DNA of 64,000 nt from Caldilineaceae bacterium (GTDB lineage: Bacteria; Chloroflexota; Anaerolineae; Caldilineales; Caldilineaceae). Below, in pieces: positions 11,226-18,981 of this stretch (within the stretch, counting starts at the first letter, position 1; every line of letters begins with the position of its first letter). The stretch covers positions 1-64,000 of the forward strand of contig JACKBC010000009.1 of NCBI GenBank assembly GCA_020634755.1, in the 5' to 3' direction. Made by a program: the position numbers and the translations under genes. The notes below the pieces were generated by a model, which had not been told where the DNA came from, did no database searches, and saw only the letters and a list, made by a program, of their open reading frames with translations.

Positions 11226-11786
11226 CTAGCGCACAGCTTCTTGGGCGCGCAAGGTGTCTAATGTTTCAATGCCTTCGGGACCGACCATGGCATCGGCCAA
11301 GGCGTTGCGTTGATACAGGGCAAATGTTTCGCGGCCTTGCTTTTCGCGCAATTTGTCCAGCGCATAGAGCAGCGCTTCGGGGCGCGGCGGGCAGCCCGGC
11401 ACATAGACATCCACGGGGATGACTTTATCTACCCCTTGGATAATGGCATAGTTGTTAAACGGCCCACCGGCGCTGGCGCAGATGCCCATGGCAATGACCC
11501 ATTTGGGTTCCAACATCTGGTCATAAAGTCGTTTGACCACCGGCGCCATTTTGTTGCTGACGCGGCCAGACACAATCATTAGGTCGGCTTGGCGCGGGCT
11601 GGCGCGAAATAGCTCCGACCCATAGCGGGCAATATCGTGCCGCGCCGTGCCGGTGGCAATCATCTCAATGGCGCAACAGGCCAGGCCAAAGAGCAATGGC
11701 CAGGTGCTGTTTTGGCGACCCCAGTTGACCAGCTTCTCTAAATTGGTGGTGAGAATGCCTTCCGGCAATTTTTGTTCAAGACCCAT
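11226..11786 (-). CDS. nuoB: NADH-quinone oxidoreductase subunit B
   Basis: Carries cluster N2, the last Fe-S centre before quinone. It is 186 aa from ATG 11786 (MGLEQKLPEGILTTNLEKL). All four N2 ligands are visible: the tandem cysteines in FGLACCAIEM, GICASAGGPF, and VPGCPPRPEALL. The longer frame upstream begins with TTG and has no family similarity, so the internal ATG is chosen, although its ribosome site is weak (AAAGG about 16 nt away). It lies downstream of nuoA, separated by a spacer with an 18-bp inverted repeat. Confidence 0.95.
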   Translation of the reverse strand: MGLEQKLPEGILTTNLEKLVNWGRQNSTWPLLFGLACCAIEMIATGTARHDIARYGSELFRASPRQADLMIVSGRVSNKMAPVVKRLYDQMLEPKWVIAMGICASAGGPFNNYAIIQGVDKVIPVDVYVPGCPPRPEALLYALDKLREKQGRETFALYQRNALADAMVGPEGIETLDTLRAQEAVR

Positions 11787-11863
11787 GATGTGAAAATGAC
11801 CTTTGTTGTGCAAAAAGCTACGTTTGTGCAAACAACTGCTTCGGACAAAATATCAATTTCGTG

Positions 11864-11935
11864 GTGCGTCGTGCGTGAACCGGTTGAGAATCTTGTATGG
11901 TTGCAAGTAACTCTACGGGTTCACGCACGACGCAC
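11864..11935. repeat. 18-bp perfect inverted repeat between nuoA and nuoB
   Basis: GTGCGTCGTGCGTGAACC at 11864-11881 pairs perfectly with its reverse complement at 11918-11935 across a 36-nt loop. In RNA it forms a strong intercistronic hairpin with no T-run, so it is more likely an mRNA processing or stability element, or a palindromic repeat, than a terminator. The GTGCGTCG core recalls the arms of the elements at 27428 and 58105. Confidence 0.8.
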
Positions 11936-11976
11936 TACGCAAAAGTTTCATTTAATCGGGAATTGTTTTGCTGGCC

Positions 11977-12336
11977 TCAGTCTTCCCAGCGCAGAGCGCC
12001 TTTCTTCCATTCATACAGGAAACCAAAGACGAGGAGGATGAGGAAAAAGCCCATGGGGGCAAATGCTTGCCAGCGTAGTTCACGCAGCGTAACCGCCCAG
12101 GGATATAAAAAGAGGACTTCAATATCAAAGAGCAAAAAGAGCATGGCAACCATATAATATTTAATGGGAAAGCGTCGGCGGGCATCGGCAAAGGGGATCA
12201 TGCCCGATTCATATGGTTCTAGCTTTTGCTTGTTTTGGCGGCTGGGACCCAACAGGCTGGGACCAATGACGGCAATGGCGCCAAAACCAATGGCGATAAT
12301 AACCAAAATCAAGAGCGGAAGATAATCAATTGCCAC
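11977..12336 (-). CDS. nuoA: NADH-quinone oxidoreductase subunit A
   Basis: First gene of the minus-strand complex I operon, a 119-aa three-helix membrane subunit. The cytoplasmic loop with KLEPYESGMIPFADARRRF and the segment PIKYYMVAMLFLLFDIEVLFLYPW, with its conserved acidic residues, are diagnostic. The start is GTG 12336 with AGGAG 10 nt upstream; no closer ATG is in frame. It is divergently oriented from the nuoA paralog at 12969, and the shared 632-bp gap should hold both promoters. Confidence 0.93.
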   Translation of the reverse strand: MAIDYLPLLILVIIAIGFGAIAVIGPSLLGPSRQNKQKLEPYESGMIPFADARRRFPIKYYMVAMLFLLFDIEVLFLYPWAVTLRELRWQAFAPMGFFLILLVFGFLYEWKKGALRWED

Positions 12337-12968
12337 GAACTACATTCTCCTTTTGGGCAGAACCAATGCTCAGGGTTTGCGCAATTTTAAAAGGACATGC
12401 ACATGATTGATAACTTGCGTCAATAGTTTATGTTGATCGCTGATAACTTGCTGAATTCTATTCGTGCATTTTATCACGAGCTAATTTTGGTGTCCAATAT
12501 TGAGCAGTTGCCATTGTGAAAATAAAATGTTGTCTATGTACCATTTCTTGCTGCTGCATGGCCGTTACGTACGTTGTGCGGCTGTTTTGTATTCCCGTTG
12601 GCAGTGTGGCTATTCTATATTGGGGACTTGAATATTCCCCCATAATTCTCACGCGGTTATGTTGTGAAACTTGCTGCGGTCCCGCATGATTTTGGCGTAA
12701 AACCATGTCACGAGTGGCTGGATTTTTCACTATATATTACTGTGTATTGTGCAAAAATAAATCTGTTTTTAGCAGGCTACAGACTTTCTATTTATCTTGG
12801 TTGTATGTTATGATGGCGATTGTTCAATTATACACAATCGATTTGACAGGGCTGAATTGAGGGTTTGGTTTGTTAATTCTTGATTGATCCCTAACCAATT
12901 TTTGGTGAATCCCTCATTAATTTTAGATCAAAAATAGTCACTAGTAGTTGTTAACGAAAGGCGCCGTG
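12337..12968. promoter_or_regulatory. Divergent AT-rich control region between the two nuo clusters
   Basis: A 632-bp gap between head-to-head nuoA genes. It turns AT-rich from about 12720. No consensus promoter is certain. The best plus-strand candidates are weak: TATGAT at 12809-12814 with TTTCTA 18 nt before it, and an isolated TTGACA at 12842. A 90-codon minus frame at 12458-12730 has no recognisable features and is not called. The region presumably contains both operon promoters. Confidence 0.5.
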
Positions 12969-13325
12969 ATGCTGCAAGGTTATGCCTTTGTGCTAATTTT
13001 AAGTGGAATTGCATTTATTCTGCCGGTAGCTGCCACCTTTATGGGCTATCTTTTAGGCCCGCGCAAACCTGATGCCATTAAGGGCGACACCTATGAGAGT
13101 GGTGTTGAGACGATTGGTGATGCATGGGTGCAGTTTCGTGCGCAGTACTATTTGATTGGGCTTATCTTCCTTATTTTTGATGTGGAAGTCATTTTTCTAT
13201 TTCCCATTGCATTGGCCTACCGCAATTTGAGTCTCTTTGGCGTTGCGGCAACTATCACTTTTGTGCTGATCTTGATCCTTGGGCTGCTCTTGGAATGGCG
13301 CAAAGGTTCGTTGGAGTGGCAGTAA
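12969..13325 (+). CDS. nuoA: NADH-quinone oxidoreductase subunit A, second copy
   Basis: First gene of the plus-strand membrane-arm cluster. It is 118 aa with three helices and keeps the family loop (KGDTYESGVETIGDAWVQF) and QYYLIGLIFLIFDVEVIFLFP. ATG 12969 (MLQGYAFVLIL) has AAAGG about 8 nt upstream; in-frame TTG 12948 and GTG 12966 are less likely. It diverges clearly from the copy at 11977, so the two clusters are not a recent duplication. The ESGVET signature is nearer to the common bacterial NuoA than the ESGMIP of the other copy. Confidence 0.93.
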   Translation: MLQGYAFVLILSGIAFILPVAATFMGYLLGPRKPDAIKGDTYESGVETIGDAWVQFRAQYYLIGLIFLIFDVEVIFLFPIALAYRNLSLFGVAATITFVLILILGLLLEWRKGSLEWQ

Positions 13326-13484
13326 AAATTCTATTATAAGACTTGCGCGGCGCCAGCGGATCGCCCGGAGCGTATGTGTGGCGAGTCTGGCGATTTTTAC
13401 GCGGTTGCCGGCGTGAGGCCTATATCATTGTATCATCTTGGGCCTATAGGACTTGTCGGCAGTACTTGATTGTGGAGGAAGCGT

Positions 13485-14747
13485 ATGCAGCAGGAATGGT
13501 TGTGGAGTGATTCCTTAATAAATTTATTTACTGGGTTGGGAATGCCCAAGTTCTTGGCCATTGGGTTGGCTTATGGTTTGGGCGCCTTTATCCTGGCTAA
13601 TGTGGGTTTGATATTGACCCTGGCGCTGATCTGGATTATGCGCAAAGTGCTTAGCCGCATCCAGGATCGCATTGGCCCCAATCGTGTGGGACGGTATGGT
13701 CTTTTTCAGACCGTGGCCGATGCCATGAAGCTGCTCTCCAAGGAAGTGATACGCCCCGCCCATTCGGATATGATTACGTACGATTTGGCGCCCGTGTTCT
13801 CTGTGTTTGGCGTCATTATGATCTTGGCTGTAATTCCTTTTGCCCCCGGTTTGATTGGCGTCGACCTCAACATTGGCGTTCTTTATCTGGTTGCCCTCGG
13901 CTCTGTGGGTATTATGGCAGACTTAATGGCTGGGTGGAGCAGTAACAATAAATATGCTTTATTGGCTGGATTTCGTGTGGTGGCGCAGCTGCTGAGTTAT
14001 GAAATCCCCATGGTGCTTTCCATGTTGGCGCCCGTTCTGCTGTTGGGCACCATGCGCATGGGTGAGATATCGGCCGCACAGGGCTTGCACGTCTTGGGCC
14101 TCAATTTGGGGTTTGGCTGGCTGGTATTCCTGATGCCGGGTGCTTTCCTCATTTTCTTTATTAGCGCTCTGGCCGAAAGCGAACAGACCCCGTTCGATTT
14201 GTTGGAAGCGGAATCTGAATTGATTTCTGGTTTCCACATTGAATATTCGGGCATGAAGTTCGCCATGTTCTTTCTGGCCCAATTTATCAACACATTCTTC
14301 TTGGGCGCGATTGCCGTTACGCTCTTTCTCGGCGGCTGGCAAGGTCCATTTGTCGATAATTTGCCCGCTCCGTTTAGCCAGATTTTGGGCCTGATCTATT
14401 TCAATATTAAGACCTTTGCTGTCTACATAGCGATTGTTTGGATCAAGGGCACTTTTCCCCGTATTCGTGTAGACCAAATGATGTCCTTTGCTTGGAAGGT
14501 GCTGGTGCCGCTGGTGCTGTCGTTGATCCTGTGGGAGATGATTGCCCTGAAGCTGCCGGGCGGCGCTGTGATTCAGTATGGCGCTGTGTTGGTGGGCAAC
14601 CTGGTCGTCATTGGCGTTGTGCTCAATATTCTGGGCAACCACTTTAAGCGGGAGCAAGTGCGCAGCAAGCGCGCGTTCGAGCCCAAGACGCTCATTGGCA
14701 CCATGCGGCCGGCGCCCACGGCTGAGACAGCCGCTGCCGGTGATTAA
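13485..14747 (+). CDS. nuoH: NADH-quinone oxidoreductase subunit H, second copy
   Basis: A 420-aa NuoH homolog, about 90 residues longer than the copy at 2237 because of an extended C-terminus (HFKREQVRSKRAFEPK, then an Ala/Pro tail). It keeps RIQDRIGPNRVGRYGLFQ and WSSNNKYALLAGFRVVAQ. The quinone-side loop reads AESEQTPFDLLEAESELISG: the usual NRxPFDLPE has become EQTPFDLLE, losing the arginine and a proline. ATG 13485 has GGAGG 7 nt upstream; the frame start at TTG 13470 is rejected. It follows nuoA, with no nuoB, CD, EF, G or I between them. Confidence 0.92.
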   Translation: MQQEWLWSDSLINLFTGLGMPKFLAIGLAYGLGAFILANVGLILTLALIWIMRKVLSRIQDRIGPNRVGRYGLFQTVADAMKLLSKEVIRPAHSDMITYDLAPVFSVFGVIMILAVIPFAPGLIGVDLNIGVLYLVALGSVGIMADLMAGWSSNNKYALLAGFRVVAQLLSYEIPMVLSMLAPVLLLGTMRMGEISAAQGLHVLGLNLGFGWLVFLMPGAFLIFFISALAESEQTPFDLLEAESELISGFHIEYSGMKFAMFFLAQFINTFFLGAIAVTLFLGGWQGPFVDNLPAPFSQILGLIYFNIKTFAVYIAIVWIKGTFPRIRVDQMMSFAWKVLVPLVLSLILWEMIALKLPGGAVIQYGAVLVGNLVVIGVVLNILGNHFKREQVRSKRAFEPKTLIGTMRPAPTAETAAAGD

Positions 14748-14762
14748 TGAAATTTCTACACT

Positions 14763-14842
14763 GGCTCATCTGTGACAAGTGTGAAAACGCAATCATTTGT
14801 TCGCAGCAAAATCATCGGTTTTCACACTTTCGGTTGATGAGC
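14763..14842 (+). repeat. 80-bp imperfect palindromic repeat, copy 1
   Basis: The unit opens GGCTCATCTGTGACAAGTGTG and closes TTTTCACACTTTCGGTTGATGAGC, so its ends pair as a long imperfect hairpin. A second copy, inverted, lies at 18772-18850. Both sit in spacers of the same nuo cluster (H-J and L-M). Confidence 0.85.
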
Positions 14843-14870
14843 GTTCTACATTCGAGATAGGATTGATTCG

Positions 14871-15413
14871 ATGCCTGCAAATTTAGATGAACTTATCGCG
14901 CAATTGCCCACGTTTCAGCAATTTATGTTTGTGCAGGTGGCGCTCTTTACGGCCGTTATGGCGCTGTTGGTTGTATTGGCGCGCAATCTGTTTCACAATG
15001 CCCTGGCATTGGTGGGCGCCCTGTTTGGCGTAGCGGGTCTTTATGCGCTGCTTGAGGCTGAATTTTTAGCCGTCAGCCAGGTGCTGATTTATGTGGGCGG
15101 CATTTCGACGCTGATTACATTTGCAATTATGTTGACCCGCGGCATGATGTTTGGCGATACGTCACCCAATAACCGGCAAGCAGGTACGGCGGCCATTGTC
15201 ATTGGCACCATGTTTAGCGTTATGGCTGGCTTCCTTTTGCAAGTGCCCTGGCAAGAGGCCTACGTAGAGTTGGGTGATGGTCAGGCCATTATTGCCAATT
15301 TGGGTCGTCTGTTTGTAAATGAGTATTTGATCCCCTTTGAAATGATGGCGCTGCTGTTGCTGGTGGTGCTGGCCGGGGCGATTATGCTGGCGCGCGACCA
15401 CATGATTGAGTAA
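14871..15413 (+). CDS. nuoJ: NADH-quinone oxidoreductase subunit J, second copy
   Basis: A 180-aa membrane subunit with five predicted helices. The diagnostic stretch AEFLAVSQVLIYVGGISTLITFAIMLTRG corresponds to NuoJ TM2-TM3. The copy at 1036 has AGGIVIL where this one has VGGISTLI. The C-terminus, LIPFEMMALLLLVVLAGAIMLAR, is typical. It starts at ATG 14871 with AGGA about 10 nt upstream. It lies directly downstream of nuoH, where complete operons usually carry nuoI. Confidence 0.92.
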   Translation: MPANLDELIAQLPTFQQFMFVQVALFTAVMALLVVLARNLFHNALALVGALFGVAGLYALLEAEFLAVSQVLIYVGGISTLITFAIMLTRGMMFGDTSPNNRQAGTAAIVIGTMFSVMAGFLLQVPWQEAYVELGDGQAIIANLGRLFVNEYLIPFEMMALLLLVVLAGAIMLARDHMIE

Positions 15414-15436
15414 ATAGCTATACTACGGTTGTGATG

Positions 15437-15487
15437 AAAACGGCAGTTTCCCGTTAGCGTCTTAGTCAGAAAAACTGCGGTTTTTAT
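15437..15487 (+). terminator. Terminator-like hairpin between nuoJ and nuoK of the second cluster
   Basis: AAAACGGCAGTTT pairs with AAACTGCGGTTTTT across about 22 nt, with one mismatch, and runs into TTTTTATTC. It could attenuate transcription or define a processing end inside the cluster. The 233-bp J-K spacer is the longest in the cluster and also contains gaatttacggacag, resembling one end of the 70-bp repeat family. Confidence 0.5.
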
Positions 15488-15646
15488 TCAGCGTAAAGTA
15501 TATCTGTGAATTTACGGACAGACCCGAAGAAACCTATTGTGCGTCACATATTGCATAGATGAAATCCAGCGTAGGTCCGCAGCGCAATGCGAAAGCGGTC
15601 ACGCAACCCGCAATATGAACCCGCAACATGTCTTAAGGATTCAGCA

Positions 15647-15958
15647 ATGGTTCCAATTACCTGGTATCTTATTTTAGCCGCCTTTTTATTCTCTTGTGGG
15701 CTATACGCGGCGCTGGCTCGGCGCAACGCCATTGCCGTGCTGATTGGGGTTGAGCTGATGCTCAACGCCGTCAACATCAACCTGATTGCATTTTGGCGCT
15801 ATGGTGAAAATGTTGAAAACCTGGCTGGCCAAATGTTTTCCATTTTTGTCATTGCCATTGCGGCGGCAGAGGCGGCTGTGGGGCTAGCCCTCATTATTTC
15901 TGTGTATCGCAATCGCAAGACGGTAAATTTGGACGAGTTGGACGTTCTGCAAGGATAG
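15647..15958 (+). CDS. nuoK: NADH-quinone oxidoreductase subunit K, second copy
   Basis: A 103-aa three-helix subunit. The key glutamate of TM2 is at E36 (VELMLNAVNIN) and that of TM3 at E75 (AIAAAEAAVGLAL), three residues later than usual because of a longer loop (WRYGENVENLAGQM). ATG 15647 (MVPITWYLIL) has AAGGA 7 nt upstream. The longer frame from 15587 adds 20 non-family residues and is rejected. It shares the N-terminal MVP with the other copy. Confidence 0.93.
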   Translation: MVPITWYLILAAFLFSCGLYAALARRNAIAVLIGVELMLNAVNINLIAFWRYGENVENLAGQMFSIFVIAIAAAEAAVGLALIISVYRNRKTVNLDELDVLQG

Positions 15959-16060
15959 TGCTTAGGCGGAATGGAACACAGCCGAACTGATGCTGCAGAT
16001 TTGGTTTGGTTGAATTCCATCTGCACCTGGGGCTCGCTTTGCCAAAGAGGTCTTTGAAAA

Positions 16061-16417
16061 TTGCAGAAACAGCAGCTGACGGGGACGCTTGAAGAACAGT
16101 GTGACTTCCTATATAGGCTTGCCGAAGAAAAGATGGCGGAAGGGAATTACACGGGCGCGGCCCATGCGTTGAAGGAAGTGGTTCGGCACCTCCCTTCTTT
16201 TCGTAACGCAGCCGAGTTATTGCAGATAGCACAGCAGCGCAAGAAAGAGCAGCGCAAACTTCTCTCCTTCGCTATTTTGGGCGCCATTGCGTTTACAGCG
16301 CTTGGCACCTGGCTACAGCTCGCCAATGATCTGATTTTTATAGTTCTCATTGCTGTGGGAGCTGTTGTCGGTTACGGAGTTGGTAATTTGACAACTGGTT
16401 CCCGTAAATTATCTTGA
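16061..16417 (+). CDS. Small TPR-like membrane protein of unknown function in the nuo cluster
   Basis: Not a recognised complex I subunit. The 118-aa product has an N-terminal helical region (CDFLYRLAEEKMAEGNYTGAAHALKEVV) that reads like one and a half TPR repeats. A basic stretch, QQRKKEQRK, follows, then two predicted membrane helices (about residues 68-88 and 92-112). The frame opens at TTG 16061 with AGAGG about 10 nt upstream; the first ATG is at 16133 inside the TPR-like part. It lies between nuoK and nuoL, on the same strand, with short spacers. An assembly or accessory factor is a guess from position only. Confidence 0.7.
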   Translation: MQKQQLTGTLEEQCDFLYRLAEEKMAEGNYTGAAHALKEVVRHLPSFRNAAELLQIAQQRKKEQRKLLSFAILGAIAFTALGTWLQLANDLIFIVLIAVGAVVGYGVGNLTTGSRKLS

Positions 16418-16523
16418 ACACGATTTACGCAGCGCAAATGGTTCGCCATGGGCGGGAAGCATCTCATATGAGGCGACTCTTGCTCCTGGCTTGCGTAAGT
16501 CTTACTGAAATGAGGTTGACTGA

Positions 16524-18758
16524 ATGGAAGGATTTCTGAACCTGGCTTGGCTGGCGCCCGTTCCGCCATTCCTGGCCTTCCTGGCAATTGTCCTCTTTAC
16601 CAATCGCAATAAGACCGTTAGCGCGCTCGTGGCCATTGGGGGGGCAGTAATCAGCTTCTTGCTGAGCTGGCCCATTGCGTTTGCCGCGTTTGGCGCCGAA
16701 CATTTTGGCGCACATCCCGTGGAAGGCCAGCTTTTCTCGATTCCAACTGGCAATAGCGCAATCCATGTGGGGTATCTGGTTGACGCCCCCAGCGCGTTGA
16801 TGCTCTTTATGGTCTCTTTCCTACTGGTTATGATTTTTGTGTACGCCAGTGGCTACATGACCTTCCCGCATCATCTGAGCGTGGCGGATTACCCGTTGGC
16901 GGCTTCGCAGGGCAAAGATCCCCGCTATAGCCGTTTTATGGCCTACATTAGTCTCTTTGCCACCGGCATGATGGGACTGGTCGTCTCCAATTCGCTGATT
17001 ACCTTCTTTATCTTTTGGGAGGTAATGGGTCTGTGTTCATATTTGCTCATTGGCTTTTGGTATGAAAAAGCCTCGGCGCGTGCGGCCAGTATTAAAGCCT
17101 TTATGACTACGCGTGTGGGTGATGTGATCATGCTCATTGGCATGATGATGCTCTATATTTATAGTGAGCCCAGCAGCCTCATGTTTAGCGAAATGTTGAA
17201 CGTGCATAATCTGGAGCATCTGGCTGAGTTGAGTATGCCCACAAACTGGGCGGTCATTGGCGGCTTGCCGATCATTGGTATTATCTCCGTATTGATTTTC
17301 TTTGGCACCATCGGCAAAAGCGCCCAGTTCCCGCTGCACGTTTGGCTGCCGGACGCCATGGAAGGCCCCACGCCAGTTAGCGCCATGATTCATGCCGCGA
17401 CTATGGTGTCGGCTGGCGTTTTCCTGTTGATCCGCCTCTATCCACTTTATGCGGTAACGCTGGAAGCCGCGCCGGCTGCCATGCAGTTTGTCGCCTTTAT
17501 TGGCGGCTTTACGGCGCTCTTTGCGGCGACCATTGCCGTGGCGCAGTGGGACATCAAGCGCGTGCTGGCCTATTCTACGATTAGCCAGCTTGGCTATATG
17601 GTGGCCGCCATTGGCATCGGCGCTTTTCCAGCTGCGCTTTTCCACTTACTAACCCATGCCTTTTTTAAGGCATTGCTCTTCTTGGGCTCCGGCAGCGTGA
17701 TTCACGGTGTGGAGCATGGGCTACACCATGTGCATGAACATAGCCACGGTCACGATGCGCATGGTGACGAGCACGGACATGGGCATCACGCGCCGGCGCT
17801 GATTCAGCGGCCCGATGGTGTGTTGAACCCTGAAGATGCGCAAGACATGCGCAACATGGGGGGGCTGTTGGAGCGGATGCCGCGTACGGGCTGGACTTTC
17901 ATCATTGGTGGTTTGGCGCTATCGGGCTTTCCGCTGCTTACGGCTGGCTTCTGGTCGAAGGACGAGATTCTGTCATTTGCGTGGGATGGTGGCAACACGA
18001 TTGTGTTTTGGACGTTGGCGCTGGCGGCTTTCCTCACAGCCTTTTATACCATGCGCCAAATTGGCATGACCTTCCTGGGCGCGCCGCGCACGGAGATGGC
18101 CGAGCATACGCCGGAGAGTGTACCAACCATGACCTGGCCGTTGCTGCTGATTGCGCCTTTTGCCATTTTCCTCGGCTGGGTTGGCATACCGGGCTGGTTT
18201 GGGATTCCCAACTGGTTAGAGGGCTTTTTGGAGCACCACATTGAGTATAATCAATTTCACGTGGCGCACCCGCATTTTAGCTTTGTGCCGCTAAGCGTTT
18301 CGCTAATTGTGGCGCTGGGCGGTTTGGCTGTGGGCTACATGGTCTACGGCCAGGGGCTGCGTGAAGGCGAAGTGGACCCCGTGCGCAAGCTGTTGGGACC
18401 CATTTGGGTCGTGTTCCACAACAAGTATTATATTGATGAGCTGTATCAATATACGATTATCACGTTTACATTGCTGCTGACTAATTTGCTCTACTTGGTT
18501 GATGCAAAGTGGGTCATTGACCCGATTGTGAATGCCGTGGGGCGCTTTGGGGTCTGGCTGGCGCAGGTGGGCGCCGCGTTTGACCGGCTTATTGTGGACG
18601 GGCTTGTCAATGGGGTGGCCGCAGTCACCAATCTGTTTGGCGGCTGGTTGCGCAACACGCAGGACGGCAAGGTGCAAGTGTATCTCATGGTTGTGGCCGT
18701 CTCGATGATGGTCTGGCTGCTGCTGCGGGCCATGCCGATTTTGTTGACGCTGGTTTAA
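16524..18758 (+). CDS. nuoL: NADH-quinone oxidoreductase subunit L, second copy, with His-rich loop
   Basis: A 744-aa antiporter-like proton-pumping subunit with about 16 helices. Motifs include FFIFWEVMGLCSYLLIGFWY, QFPLHVWLPDAMEGPTPVSA and SGFPLLTAGFWSKDEI. Between the FLGSGSVIHGVEHG helix end and MRNMGGLLER lies a histidine-rich loop at about residues 394-423, with a dozen His alternating with Gly, Glu and Asp. ATG 16524 has GAGG 8 nt upstream. The C-terminal lateral-helix region is present. The His-rich loop faces an aqueous side and may bind metal, although such inserts vary between lineages. Confidence 0.95.
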   Translation: MEGFLNLAWLAPVPPFLAFLAIVLFTNRNKTVSALVAIGGAVISFLLSWPIAFAAFGAEHFGAHPVEGQLFSIPTGNSAIHVGYLVDAPSALMLFMVSFLLVMIFVYASGYMTFPHHLSVADYPLAASQGKDPRYSRFMAYISLFATGMMGLVVSNSLITFFIFWEVMGLCSYLLIGFWYEKASARAASIKAFMTTRVGDVIMLIGMMMLYIYSEPSSLMFSEMLNVHNLEHLAELSMPTNWAVIGGLPIIGIISVLIFFGTIGKSAQFPLHVWLPDAMEGPTPVSAMIHAATMVSAGVFLLIRLYPLYAVTLEAAPAAMQFVAFIGGFTALFAATIAVAQWDIKRVLAYSTISQLGYMVAAIGIGAFPAALFHLLTHAFFKALLFLGSGSVIHGVEHGLHHVHEHSHGHDAHGDEHGHGHHAPALIQRPDGVLNPEDAQDMRNMGGLLERMPRTGWTFIIGGLALSGFPLLTAGFWSKDEILSFAWDGGNTIVFWTLALAAFLTAFYTMRQIGMTFLGAPRTEMAEHTPESVPTMTWPLLLIAPFAIFLGWVGIPGWFGIPNWLEGFLEHHIEYNQFHVAHPHFSFVPLSVSLIVALGGLAVGYMVYGQGLREGEVDPVRKLLGPIWVVFHNKYYIDELYQYTIITFTLLLTNLLYLVDAKWVIDPIVNAVGRFGVWLAQVGAAFDRLIVDGLVNGVAAVTNLFGGWLRNTQDGKVQVYLMVVAVSMMVWLLLRAMPILLTLV

Positions 18759-18771
18759 TCAAAATAATTTC

Positions 18772-18850
18772 GCTCATCAGCCGAAAGTGTGAAAACGAAA
18801 TAATTTGCAGTCGCAAAATCGTCGATATTCACACTCTTTACAGATGAGCC
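18772..18850 (-). repeat. 79-bp imperfect palindromic repeat, copy 2 (inverted)
   Basis: The reverse complement opens GGCTCATCTGTAAAGAGTGTG and closes CGTTTTCACACTTTCGGCTG plus ATGAGC, matching the copy at 14763-14842. The centres are more diverged than the ends. It lies 13 bp after the nuoL stop, in the nuoL-nuoM spacer. Confidence 0.85.
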
Positions 18851-18981
18851 AAGAATTTTTAATAGAACATAAAGCGATTTATTTGATCAATCGATTATGC
18901 GGGTTGGGTAGAACATATACAAATCTCCTAATCTGTGCAATCGGCTGATTAACATCCAAGTTTTGCGGAGGGAAAAGGTAG

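Noticed and set aside
12458..12730. 90-codon minus frame in the divergent nuo control region
   Set aside because: No hydrophobic, domain or family signal, no ribosome site, and it would lie within the promoter region.
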